From positions 1 to 21,425 of the forward strand of contig JAJBTS010000154.1 of the NCBI GenBank assembly GCA_020860885.1: a stretch of DNA of 21,425 bases, read 5' to 3'. The notes beneath the pieces were generated by a model. The model had not been told where the DNA came from, made no database searches, and saw only the letters and a list, made by a program, of their open reading frames with translations. The translations under genes and the position numbers were made by a program. This DNA is from Bacteroidales bacterium (lineage in GTDB: Bacteria; Bacteroidota; Bacteroidia; Bacteroidales; Azobacteroidaceae). Positions 1 through 6,645 of this stretch are shown one piece after another (position 1 is the first letter of the stretch; every line of letters starts with the position of its first letter).

Positions 1-77
1 AGCCTTGCGGCGAAAGGGAGGTTTGCGACTTTTTCGTCTTCCCAGAATTCGGGTTTGATTGTCCGGATACGTGCCAT
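1..77 (-). CDS. Phage-type replication/helix-turn-helix protein, N-terminal fragment (runs off left edge)
   Basis: Reading leftward from an ATG at 77-75, the frame is open to the window edge and gives 25 residues beginning MARIRTIKPEFW and ending in LPFAAR. This opening (RIRTIKPEFW, a charged stretch, then an L-x-x-x-AR segment) is, from memory, the N-terminus of a family of phage and prophage replication or DnaD-like proteins, in which the AR is normally followed by a hydrophobic helix. Only the first 25 codons are visible, so domain content and length are unknown. The gene is transcribed away from the rest of the window, and the repeated sites at 103-170 lie immediately upstream of its start. 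The family assignment rests on one short motif. Confidence 0.55.
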   Translation of the reverse strand, partial: MARIRTIKPEFWEDEKVANLPFAAR

Positions 78-102
78 AGTTTTATTTTGATTAAACGTTA
101 GT

Positions 103-170
103 AAATTTTCCCACGTCTGATTTTTTCAAATCGTGGTCGCATTTAAAATTTTCGCACGTGCGAAAATTTT
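103..170. repeat. Three copies of a 14-bp site, two forming a 26-bp perfect palindrome
   Basis: The site AAATTTTCCCACGT occurs at 103-116. The near-identical AAATTTTCGCACGT (13 of 14 bases) occurs at 146-159, and the same sequence in reverse orientation at 156-169. The last two overlap and create a perfect 26-bp palindrome at 145-170 centred on CACGTG. The two direct copies are 43 bp apart, close to four helical turns. The array lies 26-93 bp upstream of the start codon of the leftward phage-like gene. It could be an operator for a dimeric repressor or an iteron-like replication site. The palindrome has no loop and is followed by TTTTC, not a long T-run, so it is not an obvious terminator. 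Confidence 0.6.
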
Positions 171-268
171 CAGTGAACAGTTATCAGTAAACAATTATCA
201 GTGTCTTGCGCTGTCATCAGTGAAGGGTAATTCCATAACTGGTGACTGATAACTGCCATTGGTGACTG
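171..268. repeat. Cluster of short CAGT(G/T)A-type direct and inverted repeats
   Basis: Two 14-bp units stand in tandem at 171-184 and 185-198 (CAGTGAACAGTTAT and CAGTAAACAATTAT, 12 of 14 bases alike). CAGTTATCAG at 178-187 is answered by its exact reverse complement CTGATAACTG at 246-255. GGTGACTG occurs at 241-248 and again at 261-268. The 10-mer CAGTGAACAG at 171-180 recurs in reverse complement at 15768-15777, so this looks like a dispersed intergenic repeat. No coding potential or transposase is associated with it. Confidence 0.55.
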
Positions 269-505
269 TAAAGATACAATGTGAAAGAACAAAATCCAAG
301 TAATTGTTAAAATAAATCTGCTATTAATAATATTTTTGCAGCATATTGAAATCCATTGTAAATATGAATGGAGCCTAAATGTTTTCAGAATGCAGCAATA
401 ATTAATAAATTTTAATATATTTGTAGAATATAGGATGCGCCTTAGCGGGGCGTTGGTAAATATGGCTCTGCATTCGGATTTCCCTATATGTACTGTACCT
501 GATGA

Positions 506-536
506 TTTGTGTAGATGAATAGTTTCCATATCTTTA
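506..536 (+). promoter_or_regulatory. Candidate Bacteroidota promoter for the 569-1450 gene
   Basis: TTTG at 506-509 is followed after exactly 19 bases by TATCTTTA at 529-536. This matches the Bacteroidota -33/-7 arrangement (TTTG, 19-21 bases, TAnnTTTG) except for the final base of the -7 box. Transcription would start near 542, leaving a leader of about 27 bases before the ATG at 569. Confidence 0.45.
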
Positions 537-568
537 ATGATTATTAACCATCAACGATTAATTGTATT

Positions 569-1450
569 ATGGCACCGAGAAAAGTATTATGTTCCAGGGT
601 AATTTGTGAAAATCAAAATTTTGAAGAACTTCTCCGTTCAAATTTCTTTTGCAGGACTATTCAGTTTTCGAGATATAAAGCAGTTGAAATTTCCCATATT
701 GAAGAAGACGAGAATGTAATAACCGGAGTCTTTGTTTCCACTCAACAAAAAGATTTGCCTCCGGTTCATAAACCGGGAAACGAAGAAGATTATTCGGCGA
801 TAATTATTGATAAAGGAAAAGGTTTGGCTTATCCGAATATGTTTCTGTATTGTAAATCAACGGGTTCATTGTTGTGGGAATACAACAGGTACGGACTCTT
901 GGAGACAGGTATGGAATATTTTTTTGACAGATGTTTAAACCAGGAAGGAATTGAATCCGATACAAAGCTGTTGCCTGTAATGAATTTGGCAGTATATGAC
1001 AGGATTCAGAATCTCTTAAATGTAAAGGAAGTTGAAATCCAGATAGCTCATCCGACGGCTGTACTCAGGGAAATTCAACGAAATTCTCCATTGGCGGGAA
1101 TAGCGCATTTGGCAGATCAATTCGGGGCGTCGTCTTCCTTTTATTTGAAGATGAAAGCCGAAGTGCATAGTATGAATAAAAACAGCGTATTCGATGTATT
1201 AAATTTTATGAAAAATAACCACGTCGATACGGGCCGGGTTAAGAATAAACTGGTCATAAAAGGAACGAAAGTCGATGATGACCGGGATCGTCTGGTTGAA
1301 GAAACAATAAATTTTACAACAGACAGGATTACGGATTATTTTCCACTGAGAGAGGTCGAACGGAACGATTCGTTACAAATATCCGAACGGAAACAGGGTA
1401 TAAGAGAAGTTTATAACAGGATTATTCCGGATATCAGAGCTGTTGTCTAA
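569..1450 (+). CDS. Unrecognised 293-aa cytosolic protein (possible DUF6731-like accessory protein)
   Basis: A complete 293-residue frame with no signal peptide and no membrane segment. The N-terminal half (about 1-150) alternates beta-like and charged stretches. The C-terminal half (about 155-293) is mostly helical and highly charged, with an LVIKGTKVDDDRDRLVEETINF segment around 227-248 and an ending rich in R/E. The overall shape and the late charged segment remind me of DUF6731-type proteins found in mobile and defence islands, but this is a weak recollection and no catalytic motif can be identified. The stop codon overlaps by four bases (CTAA) the stop of the convergent membrane-protein gene, so the two are packed tail to tail. 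A promoter fits at 506-536. Its position beside a phage-like fragment and repeats, outside the core Nqr operon, suggests an accessory gene. Confidence 0.7.
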   Translation: MAPRKVLCSRVICENQNFEELLRSNFFCRTIQFSRYKAVEISHIEEDENVITGVFVSTQQKDLPPVHKPGNEEDYSAIIIDKGKGLAYPNMFLYCKSTGSLLWEYNRYGLLETGMEYFFDRCLNQEGIESDTKLLPVMNLAVYDRIQNLLNVKEVEIQIAHPTAVLREIQRNSPLAGIAHLADQFGASSSFYLKMKAEVHSMNKNSVFDVLNFMKNNHVDTGRVKNKLVIKGTKVDDDRDRLVEETINFTTDRITDYFPLREVERNDSLQISERKQGIREVYNRIIPDIRAVV

Positions 1451-1929
1451 TCCTTTTGTGCTATTTGAAAGAATATCATCATAAACCTGAGATTGGTAAA
1501 CAGGCTCATAAGGAAAGTATATTCCCATACGAGAATGAAGCCTAAATAAAAGATCGAGTAGAATACCCGGCTACTCAACAGTATCAGGATAAAAGTAAAC
1601 AGAATGGTGAAGAAGCAGGAGTAAGCTGCGCTTTTATTAAATTTAATAAGATCGGTATACCGGTTTGCGGACCGGATAGCTTCGAGGGCTTTGTTGTTTT
1701 TTAGTTGCATGATCAAAGCTAAAACCGTTAATATGAATCCGAACAATATACTTTCTATGGTGATGATCAACGAGAGAACGTCGAATTCAAGGGCCCTTAT
1801 GGCTATACTTCGTATGAAATCATTACAGATAAAAAGAATGGAAGCAAGGGTCAGGATCAGTGAAAATGCCATGGGGCCGTATTTTTCCACCGAATTCAGA
1901 AACTTTGCAAAATTAAGTAGCGACTTCAT
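1447..1929 (-). CDS. Small four-helix membrane protein, unknown function
   Basis: A 160-residue protein with four strongly hydrophobic segments at about 20-40, 50-75, 100-120 and 122-145. A short basic loop lies between helices two and three (residues about 76-98, with KNNKALEAIRSANRY), and the C-terminus is short and polar. No catalytic motif or known family was recognised. The gene is convergent with the 569-1450 gene and shares four bases with it at the stops. The ATG at 1929 is only four bases from the -7 box TATATTTG on the same strand, so the transcript may be leaderless. Alternatively translation starts at Met20, which would trim the N-terminal amphipathic stretch but keep all four helices. 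The opposite-strand open frame at 1691-1963 is taken as its shadow. Confidence 0.7.
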   Translation of the reverse strand: MKSLLNFAKFLNSVEKYGPMAFSLILTLASILFICNDFIRSIAIRALEFDVLSLIITIESILFGFILTVLALIMQLKNNKALEAIRSANRYTDLIKFNKSAAYSCFFTILFTFILILLSSRVFYSIFYLGFILVWEYTFLMSLFTNLRFMMIFFQIAQKD

Positions 1930-1933
1930 AGAG

Positions 1934-1941
1934 CAAATATA
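1934..1941 (-). promoter_or_regulatory. -7 box of the leftward membrane-protein gene
   Basis: On the minus strand the bases read TATATTTG, an exact TAnnTTTG match, followed by CTCT and then the ATG at 1929. A Bacteroidota start site normally falls some 5-8 bases after this box, which places it at the initiation codon. No clear -33 TTG was found at the right distance. Confidence 0.5.
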
Positions 1942-2068
1942 CGAAATAGATTTGATTAATTAAAAAAGAATTTTTTACGGGAAATCTAATCAGCTGCAAG
2001 TATAAAATATCGGCTTTAAAAAGCGAAAGATTTTGTGCTTTACAGTTCATTATATTGATACTTTTCAC

Positions 2069-2076
2069 TAACTTTG
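2069..2076 (+). promoter_or_regulatory. -7 box of the nqr operon
   Basis: TAACTTTG matches TAnnTTTG exactly and lies 33 bases upstream of the nqrA ATG at 2110. It overlaps the first bases of an upstream in-frame ATG (2074), which argues that the longer start is not used. A TTG at the expected -33 distance is not evident; TATATTGATA at 2051-2060 is too close. Confidence 0.5.
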
Positions 2077-2109
2077 CGCCGAATTTTGAAATCTCACCCA
2101 TTAATATTT

Positions 2110-3480
2110 ATGGCTCAATTAATTAAGGTTAAAAAAGGTCTGGATATAAATCTGAAAGGTAAGCCTCAGGAAATTACGAAAAATAGTATTCCGTCGGAGT
2201 ATTATACGGTATGTCCTGACGATTACACGGGGTTTGTACCCAAGGTAGCTGTTAAAGAAGGTGATAAGGTATTGGCAGGAACGCCTGTGTTTTTTGACAA
2301 GAACCGTCCTGACATTAAAGTTGTGGCTCCGTTCAGCGGAGAAATAGCTGCCGTAAACCGCGGGGAAAAAAGACGATTGTTAAGTGTGGTTATCAAGGCC
2401 GATCCTTCCAATAATTACGAGGATTTCGGTAGAAAAGACGTCAAATCTTTATCCCCAGAGACTGTTAAAGTCGCATTGGCCGAAGCCGGAATATTGGCTC
2501 TCATCAGGCAACGCCCTTACGACATCATCGCAAGTCCCGAAGATTCTCCCCGGGATATCTTCGTGCCGGGATTCTATTCCGCTCCGCTCGCCCCGGATCT
2601 GGAGTATATCCTCAAAGGGCAGGAGAGTGACTTCCAGGCAGGTCTGGATGCTCTTGCGAGAATAACCGATGGCGATGTTTACCTCGGTATACGCCCGGAT
2701 GCAAAGTCTGCGGCATTGAAAAATGCCAAAGGAGTTAAGATTGTGGAATTCAGCGGCCCACATCCTGCCGGTAATGCGGGTGTACAGATCAACCACATAA
2801 AACCTGTAAACAAAGGAGAAATCGTTTGGACGGTAAATCCTCAGGATGTAATTGTTATCGGCCGTTTCTTCAACAAAGGAATTGTGGATCTGAAACGTTT
2901 GGTTTCGCTGGTAGGTTCGGAAGTGAATGAAGATGCCAGGGCTTACTATCTTATGGTATCGGGAGCTGCTATAAAACGTCTGGTGCAGGGTAACGTAACG
3001 GAACATATCGATCTTCGTTATATCAGCGGAAACGTATTAACAGGAACCCGTATTCCTGCAGATGGCTTTTTGCATGCTTACGATAATCAGATCACGGTAA
3101 TTCCCGAAGGGGATGAGACGCACGAATTCGCCGGATGGATCTCTCTCGGATTCGATAAGTTCTCAGTGAGTAAGACGTATCCTGCCTTTATTATTGAACC
3201 TCTGACAAAGAAAGAATATACCATAGATGCCCGTATTAAAGGCGGACGTCGTGCTATGATTATGTCGAACGAATGGGATAAAGTCTTCCCTATGGATATT
3301 TTGCCTGAGTTTTTAATCCGTGCTATCATTGCTTTCGACATTGATAAAATGGAAAATTTAGGAATCTATGAAGTGGCGCCTGAAGATTTTGCTTTGTGTG
3401 AATTTGTAGATACCTCTAAGATGGAATTACAAGCGATAGTGAGACAGGGTTTGGATTTGCTTTATAAAGAAATGAGTTAA
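2110..3480 (+). CDS. nqrA: Na+-translocating NADH:quinone reductase subunit A
   Basis: NqrA is the large peripheral, cytoplasm-facing subunit of the sodium-pumping NADH:quinone oxidoreductase and has been linked to ubiquinone binding at the NqrA/NqrB interface. The 456-residue product is the usual length. It opens with MAQLIKVKKGLDINLKG, the NqrA N-terminus in which KKGLD is followed by a lipoyl/biotinyl-like fold with GDKVLAGTPVF around residues 50-60. I chose the ATG at 2110 over the in-frame ATG at 2074 because the family starts here and because the upstream start lies on the promoter box. It is the first gene of a six-gene operon; the next start follows after three bases. Confidence 0.96.
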   Translation: MAQLIKVKKGLDINLKGKPQEITKNSIPSEYYTVCPDDYTGFVPKVAVKEGDKVLAGTPVFFDKNRPDIKVVAPFSGEIAAVNRGEKRRLLSVVIKADPSNNYEDFGRKDVKSLSPETVKVALAEAGILALIRQRPYDIIASPEDSPRDIFVPGFYSAPLAPDLEYILKGQESDFQAGLDALARITDGDVYLGIRPDAKSAALKNAKGVKIVEFSGPHPAGNAGVQINHIKPVNKGEIVWTVNPQDVIVIGRFFNKGIVDLKRLVSLVGSEVNEDARAYYLMVSGAAIKRLVQGNVTEHIDLRYISGNVLTGTRIPADGFLHAYDNQITVIPEGDETHEFAGWISLGFDKFSVSKTYPAFIIEPLTKKEYTIDARIKGGRRAMIMSNEWDKVFPMDILPEFLIRAIIAFDIDKMENLGIYEVAPEDFALCEFVDTSKMELQAIVRQGLDLLYKEMS

Positions 3481-3483
3481 GAT

Positions 3484-4698
3484 ATGGAATTTCTGAGAAA
3501 ATATTTAGATAAGGTTAAACCGAATTTCGAACCGGGAGGAAAACTGCATATGTTTCATTCTGTCTTTGACGGATTTGAGACATTCCTTTTTGTCCCGAAT
3601 AAAACTTCGAAAAGAGGCGTACATATTCACGATGCAATCGATTCCAAGCGTACCATGTCTATGGTAGTAATTGCTTTGATCCCTTGTTTGCTGTTTGGTA
3701 TGTACAATACGGGTTACCAGCATTATCTGGCAGTCGGTCAGGACCCCGGGTTCTGGATGACTTTCTGGTACGGATTGCTGGCTGTATTACCCATAGTGAT
3801 TGTTTCGTATGTGGTAGGGTTGGGTATCGAGTTTGTCGTAGCCCAGATAAAAGGCCATGAGATTCAGGAAGGATTTCTTGTTTCCGGAATACTGATCCCT
3901 TTGATTGTTCCTATAGATACTCCTCTCTGGATGATTGCCCTGGCTACTGCTTTCTCTGTAATTTTTGCGAAAGAAGTATTTGGAGGTACAGGTTATAATA
4001 TATGGAATGTGGCTTTAATAGCCCGCGCATTCCTGTTTTTTGCTTATCCGTCCAAAATGTCGGGCGAATCTATCTGGGTTCGTACCGGAACCACTTTCGG
4101 GATAGGTGAAGGGCAAGTAGTGGATTCGTTTTCAGGTGCTACGCCTCTGGGGCAGATCGGTTCTTCCCCCGTATCCGTGGAAGTCACCAATACCATGGGC
4201 GACCCGTTAAGTTACTGGGATATGTTTTTAGGATTGATCCCCGGATCGATCGGAGAAACTTCTACCTTATGTATCTTACTAGGCGCTATTATCCTGTTGG
4301 TAACAGGAGTTGCCAACTGGCGTACCATGCTTTCCGTTTTTATCGGAGGTGCAGTAACTGTATTGATGTTTAACGCTATCGGAACGACTCCGGCTATGCA
4401 GGTAAGCGTCATGGAGCAATTGCTGCTGGGTGGTTTTGCTTTCGGTGCTGTATTCATGGCTACCGACCCGGTTACTTCCCCGAGAACACAAACCGGAAAA
4501 TATGTGTTTGGATTTCTGATAGGATTCTTTGCGATCTGTGTGAGAGTTCTGAATCCCGGATATCCCGAAGGAATGATGTTGGCTATATTATTTATGAATT
4601 CATTTGCTCCGCTGATCGACCATTATGTGGTAGAGGCTAATGTAAAACGCCGTTTGAAACGCGTGGCAATAAATTCGAAAGGAGGTAACAATGAATAA
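3484..4698 (+). CDS. nqrB: Na+-translocating NADH:quinone reductase subunit B
   Basis: NqrB is an integral membrane subunit that carries a covalent FMN and a riboflavin and forms part of the Na+ path. The 404-residue product has a polar N-terminal stretch (1-55) and then multiple hydrophobic helices. The flavinylation motif SGAT occurs at 217-220 (context DSFSGATPLG), making Thr220 the expected phosphoester-linked FMN site. The conserved segment FGGTGYNIWNVALIARAFLFFAYP is seen near 166-189. The C-terminus overlaps the nqrC start by eight bases, consistent with translational coupling. FMN attachment needs an ApbE-type transferase, which is not in this window. Confidence 0.97.
   Translation: MEFLRKYLDKVKPNFEPGGKLHMFHSVFDGFETFLFVPNKTSKRGVHIHDAIDSKRTMSMVVIALIPCLLFGMYNTGYQHYLAVGQDPGFWMTFWYGLLAVLPIVIVSYVVGLGIEFVVAQIKGHEIQEGFLVSGILIPLIVPIDTPLWMIALATAFSVIFAKEVFGGTGYNIWNVALIARAFLFFAYPSKMSGESIWVRTGTTFGIGEGQVVDSFSGATPLGQIGSSPVSVEVTNTMGDPLSYWDMFLGLIPGSIGETSTLCILLGAIILLVTGVANWRTMLSVFIGGAVTVLMFNAIGTTPAMQVSVMEQLLLGGFAFGAVFMATDPVTSPRTQTGKYVFGFLIGFFAICVRVLNPGYPEGMMLAILFMNSFAPLIDHYVVEANVKRRLKRVAINSKGGNNE
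4678..4687 (+). promoter_or_regulatory. Strong Shine-Dalgarno ahead of nqrC
   Basis: AAAGGAGGT lies just ahead of the nqrC ATG at 4691, inside the end of nqrB. It is nearly a full anti-Shine-Dalgarno complement, whereas the other genes here have A-rich leaders without such a site, as is typical of Bacteroidota. Because it is also the nqrB reading frame (codons for Lys-Gly-Gly), chance cannot be excluded, but it may help re-initiation at the overlap. Confidence 0.5.
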
Positions 4699-5383
4699 AG
4701 ACAGTAATGTTTATACCATTATCTATGCGTCTGTGATGGTTGTCCTGGTGGCTTTGCTTCTGGCTTTTACGTCAGAGTCATTGCGCCCTATGCAGGCTAA
4801 AAACGAAGCGGTAGATAAGATGCGCCAGATTCTGACCTCTGTCAATGTGGAATCGACCAATGCAAATGCAGAAGAGTTGTACAATCAATTGATTGTCGAC
4901 GCTTTTCTGGTAAATTCGAACGGAGACAAAGTAGATGGTAACGCTTTCGATACGGAACTGGTAAACGAATTAAGAAAACCGGTCGCAGAAAGAAGTTATC
5001 CTGTTTTTGTAGCAAATATAGACGGTTCCATGAAATACATCCTCTCTCTGAGGGGAGCGGGTTTGTGGGGGCCGCTGTGGGGATTTATTTCTCTTGATGA
5101 CGATAAGGAAACCATATACGGAGCTTCTTTCGGACACGAAGGAGAAACTCCCGGACTGGGAGCGGAGATAGATAAACCCGCTTTTGCCCATGAATTTACC
5201 GGAAAGAAAATTTTTAATGCGGAAGGACAATATACTTCTGTAGCAGTCGTAAAGCCGGGGCAAGTTGCTCAAGGCAGGGATTATGTGGATGGTATTTCCG
5301 GCGGTACGATTACCAGCCAGGGAGTAGATGCGATGTTGTATTCCAGTCTGGAAGCTTATGAACCATTTTTAACGAACGAATAA
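4691..5383 (+). CDS. nqrC: Na+-translocating NADH:quinone reductase subunit C
   Basis: NqrC carries the second covalent FMN and passes electrons within the Nqr complex. The 230-residue product has one N-terminal membrane helix (about 8-27) followed by an FMN_bind domain on the outer face of the membrane. RGAGLWGPLWG at 121-131 is a family hallmark. The flavinylation motif appears as SGGT at 203-206 (context DGISGGTITSQGV), so Thr206 is the expected FMN site. It starts inside the end of nqrB behind an unusually good ribosome-binding site and ends two bases before nqrD. Confidence 0.96.
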   Translation: MNKDSNVYTIIYASVMVVLVALLLAFTSESLRPMQAKNEAVDKMRQILTSVNVESTNANAEELYNQLIVDAFLVNSNGDKVDGNAFDTELVNELRKPVAERSYPVFVANIDGSMKYILSLRGAGLWGPLWGFISLDDDKETIYGASFGHEGETPGLGAEIDKPAFAHEFTGKKIFNAEGQYTSVAVVKPGQVAQGRDYVDGISGGTITSQGVDAMLYSSLEAYEPFLTNE

Positions 5384-5385
5384 TT

Positions 5386-6009
5386 ATGTCACCGAAAAAT
5401 AAATTTGTATTATTCAATCCTCTGGCAAAGAATAATCCTATTACGGTTCAGATGCTGGGAGTGTGTTCAGCTTTGGCTGTAACCAGTAAACTGGAGCCCA
5501 GTATTGTGATGTCTATTTCCGTAATCGCCGTATTAGGTCTTTCGAATGTCGTGATCTCTTTATTGAGGAACACCATTCCGGGACGTATACGTATTATCGT
5601 TCAGTTGGTAGTAGTTGCGGCTTTGGTAACTATTGTGAATGAAGTTTTGAAAGCTTTTGCCTACGATGTAAGCAAACAACTTTCGGTCTTCATAGGATTG
5701 ATCATTACCAACTGTATTGTGATGGGTCGTCTGGAAGCTTTCGCTTTAGGAAATAAACCCTGGCCTGCATTTTTAGACGGTGTGGGAAATGGACTGGGTT
5801 ATGGAATTATCCTGGTTATCGTAGGTTTCTTCCGTGAATTATTGGGATCGGGAACTTTGTTCGGATTTCAGGTAATACCCGACAAGTTCTACGAATGGGG
5901 TTACGAAAACAACGGATTGATGATTTTGCCACCTATGGCATTGATCGTGGTTGCCTGTATTATATGGGTACAAAGATCCAGAGATAAAGAATTACAGGAA
6001 AAGAATTGA
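5386..6009 (+). CDS. nqrD: Na+-translocating NADH:quinone reductase subunit D
   Basis: NqrD is an integral membrane subunit related to RnfE; it pairs with NqrE in an inverted-topology arrangement. The 207-residue product has about six hydrophobic helices and the family segment NPITVQMLGVCSALAVTSKL near 17-36. Cys27 and Cys110 (context IITNCIVMGR) correspond to the NqrD cysteines which, with two from NqrE, hold an intramembrane iron-sulfur centre in published structures. It follows nqrC after two bases. Confidence 0.96.
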   Translation: MSPKNKFVLFNPLAKNNPITVQMLGVCSALAVTSKLEPSIVMSISVIAVLGLSNVVISLLRNTIPGRIRIIVQLVVVAALVTIVNEVLKAFAYDVSKQLSVFIGLIITNCIVMGRLEAFALGNKPWPAFLDGVGNGLGYGIILVIVGFFRELLGSGTLFGFQVIPDKFYEWGYENNGLMILPPMALIVVACIIWVQRSRDKELQEKN

Positions 6010-6024
6010 TAAAAATTAATGATC

Positions 6025-6642
6025 ATGCAAGAATATTTAAGTGTTTTCGTTAGTTCCATCTTTATAGAGAACATGATTTTTGCCTATTTTTTAGGTATGT
6101 GTTCTTATCTGGCTGTTTCGAAAAATGTGAAGACAGCGATGGGTTTAGGGATTGCAGTGGCCTTTGTACTGACTGTAACTTTACCGATCAATTATCTGTT
6201 GGAAAATTATGTGTTGAAAGCAGGTGCTTTAAGCTGGTTGGGAGATCAGTTCGATTCCATTAACCTGAGCTTTTTAAGCTTCATCATATTTATTGCTGTA
6301 ATTGCCTCTATGGTTCAGTTGATTGAAATGGTTATGGAAAAGTTTATGCCGGCTCTTTACAACTCTCTCGGGATCTTTTTACCGCTTATAGCAGTAAACT
6401 GTGCGATTATGGGAGGTTCTTTATTTATGCAACAGAAAGATTTTGCTAATGTAGGATTTGCTACCGTTTACGGATTAGGTTCGGGTATCGGCTGGTTGCT
6501 GGCTATTATCGGTATTGCTGCTATCCGGGAAAAATTGCAATATTCGGATATTCCCAAACCTTTGAAAGGATTAGGTATGGCGTTTATCCTTACAGCATTG
6601 ATGGGATTTGGTTTTATGAGTTTTTCAGGAATAAAAATATAA
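6025..6642 (+). CDS. nqrE: Na+-translocating NADH:quinone reductase subunit E
   Basis: NqrE is the membrane partner of NqrD and a relative of RnfA. From the ATG at 6025 the product is 205 residues beginning MQEYLSVFV, which aligns with the usual NqrE start and puts the first cluster cysteine at position 26 (FLGMCSYLAVSK), as in the well-studied Vibrio protein. The second is Cys126 (LIAVNCAIMGGSLF). An in-frame ATG two codons earlier (6019) is possible. The spacing to nqrD is 15 bases and to nqrF three bases. Confidence 0.95.
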   Translation: MQEYLSVFVSSIFIENMIFAYFLGMCSYLAVSKNVKTAMGLGIAVAFVLTVTLPINYLLENYVLKAGALSWLGDQFDSINLSFLSFIIFIAVIASMVQLIEMVMEKFMPALYNSLGIFLPLIAVNCAIMGGSLFMQQKDFANVGFATVYGLGSGIGWLLAIIGIAAIREKLQYSDIPKPLKGLGMAFILTALMGFGFMSFSGIKI

Positions 6643-6645
6643 AAT

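Larger units (their letters stand above)
78..568. other. Long intergenic region without a convincing gene
   Basis: About 490 bases separate the leftward fragment from the rightward gene at 569. The left third holds repeated sites (103-170) and short repeats (171-268). Bases 269-505 are AT-rich with no structure I can interpret, apart from an isolated TATTTTTG box at 331-338. A promoter for the downstream gene is proposed at 506-536. An open frame on the minus strand at 170-529 has no family character, ends inside the repeats and is regarded as chance. Confidence 0.6.

Noticed and set aside
170..529. 119-aa open frame on the minus strand
   Set aside because: Its composition is not protein-like, its end is made of the short repeats, and it shows no promoter, leader or family motif.
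1691..1963. 90-aa open frame antisense to the membrane protein
   Set aside because: It is a shadow of the 160-aa gene, whose four clean hydrophobic helices make the minus strand the coding one.
2074..2109. Longer nqrA start
   Set aside because: It overlaps the TAACTTTG box and adds twelve residues not found in NqrA proteins.
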